Shown here: positions 6,006-6,017 of the stretch, one piece after another
How the letters are laid out: each line of letters starts with the position of its first letter
Numbering within the stretch: position 1 is the first letter of the stretch
Assembly (NCBI GenBank): GCA_030634125.1
Contig: DAOWBJ010000121.1
Location: forward strand, 1 to 6,017
DNA from: Victivallales bacterium
Lineage (GTDB): Bacteria; Verrucomicrobiota; Lentisphaeria; Victivallales; Victivallaceae
DNA: 6,017 bases
Direction of reading: 5' to 3'
The notes under the pieces: generated by a model
Seen by the model: the letters and a program-made list of their open reading frames with translations, nothing else
The model's database searches: none
Told to the model about the DNA's origin: nothing
Made by a program: the position numbers and the translations under genes

Positions 6006-6017
6006 TGTATTTTAACC

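Larger units (their letters stand above)
5717..6017. other. AT-rich intergenic regulatory region upstream of the operon
   Basis: About 300 bases with no credible coding region on either strand. It contains the two minus-strand promoters, the plus-strand promoter with its terminator, the 17-bp palindrome and the GGTATTATA repeats. Its base composition is markedly more AT-rich than the genes to its left. The last 85 bases hold nothing recognisable apart from the weak plus-strand promoter. Confidence 0.7.

Noticed and set aside
1..6017. CRISPR arrays, tRNA or rRNA genes, insertion sequences
   Set aside because: I saw no regularly spaced repeats, no tRNA- or rRNA-like stretches, and no transposase motifs or terminal inverted repeats.

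Overview
The window looks like anaerobic bacterial DNA carrying one tightly packed operon on the minus strand, transcribed from right to left. A glycyl radical enzyme and its own radical SAM activase only work without oxygen, so the host lives anaerobically at least part of the time. The style of the regulator (GntR winged helix fused to a LacI-like sensor) and of the isomerase-like protein reminds me of Lentisphaerae/Victivallales or related PVC and Firmicutes genomes. That placement is an impression, not something the sequence proves.

Layout in transcription order: (1) about 300 bp of AT-rich regulatory DNA, 5717-6017; (2) an FGGY sugar kinase of sedoheptulokinase/xylulokinase type, 4385-5716; (3) a glycyl-radical-enzyme activase, 3519-4388; (4) a pyruvate-formate-lyase-superfamily glycyl radical enzyme, 1215-3503; (5) a GntR/LacI-hybrid repressor, 235-1218; (6) the first 80 codons of a class I mannose-6-phosphate-isomerase-like protein, running off the left edge from 242. 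The junctions are ATGA overlaps (kinase/activase and enzyme/regulator), a 15-base gap (activase/enzyme) and an 8-base overlap (regulator/isomerase). Every start has a purine-rich ribosome binding site.

The gene set suggests anaerobic catabolism of a sugar or sugar derivative. The activase installs the glycyl radical, the radical enzyme cleaves or eliminates a bond in a polyol or sugar-like substrate, the kinase phosphorylates a ketose-like molecule, and the isomerase-like protein handles an aldose/ketose phosphate. The sensor of the regulator probably binds the inducing sugar. The substrate and the order of steps cannot be read from the sequence. The radical enzyme is divergent: its active site reads GCQEP and its radical loop reads RIHGTF rather than the usual R[VI][SA]GY, so it does not fall cleanly into a family I can name.

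The upstream region holds two candidate minus-strand promoters for the operon, sharing a repeated GGTATTATA element, and an excellent plus-strand promoter. The plus-strand promoter is followed about 50 bases past its predicted start by an intrinsic-terminator-like hairpin, which suggests a small RNA or an attenuated leader pointing away from the operon.
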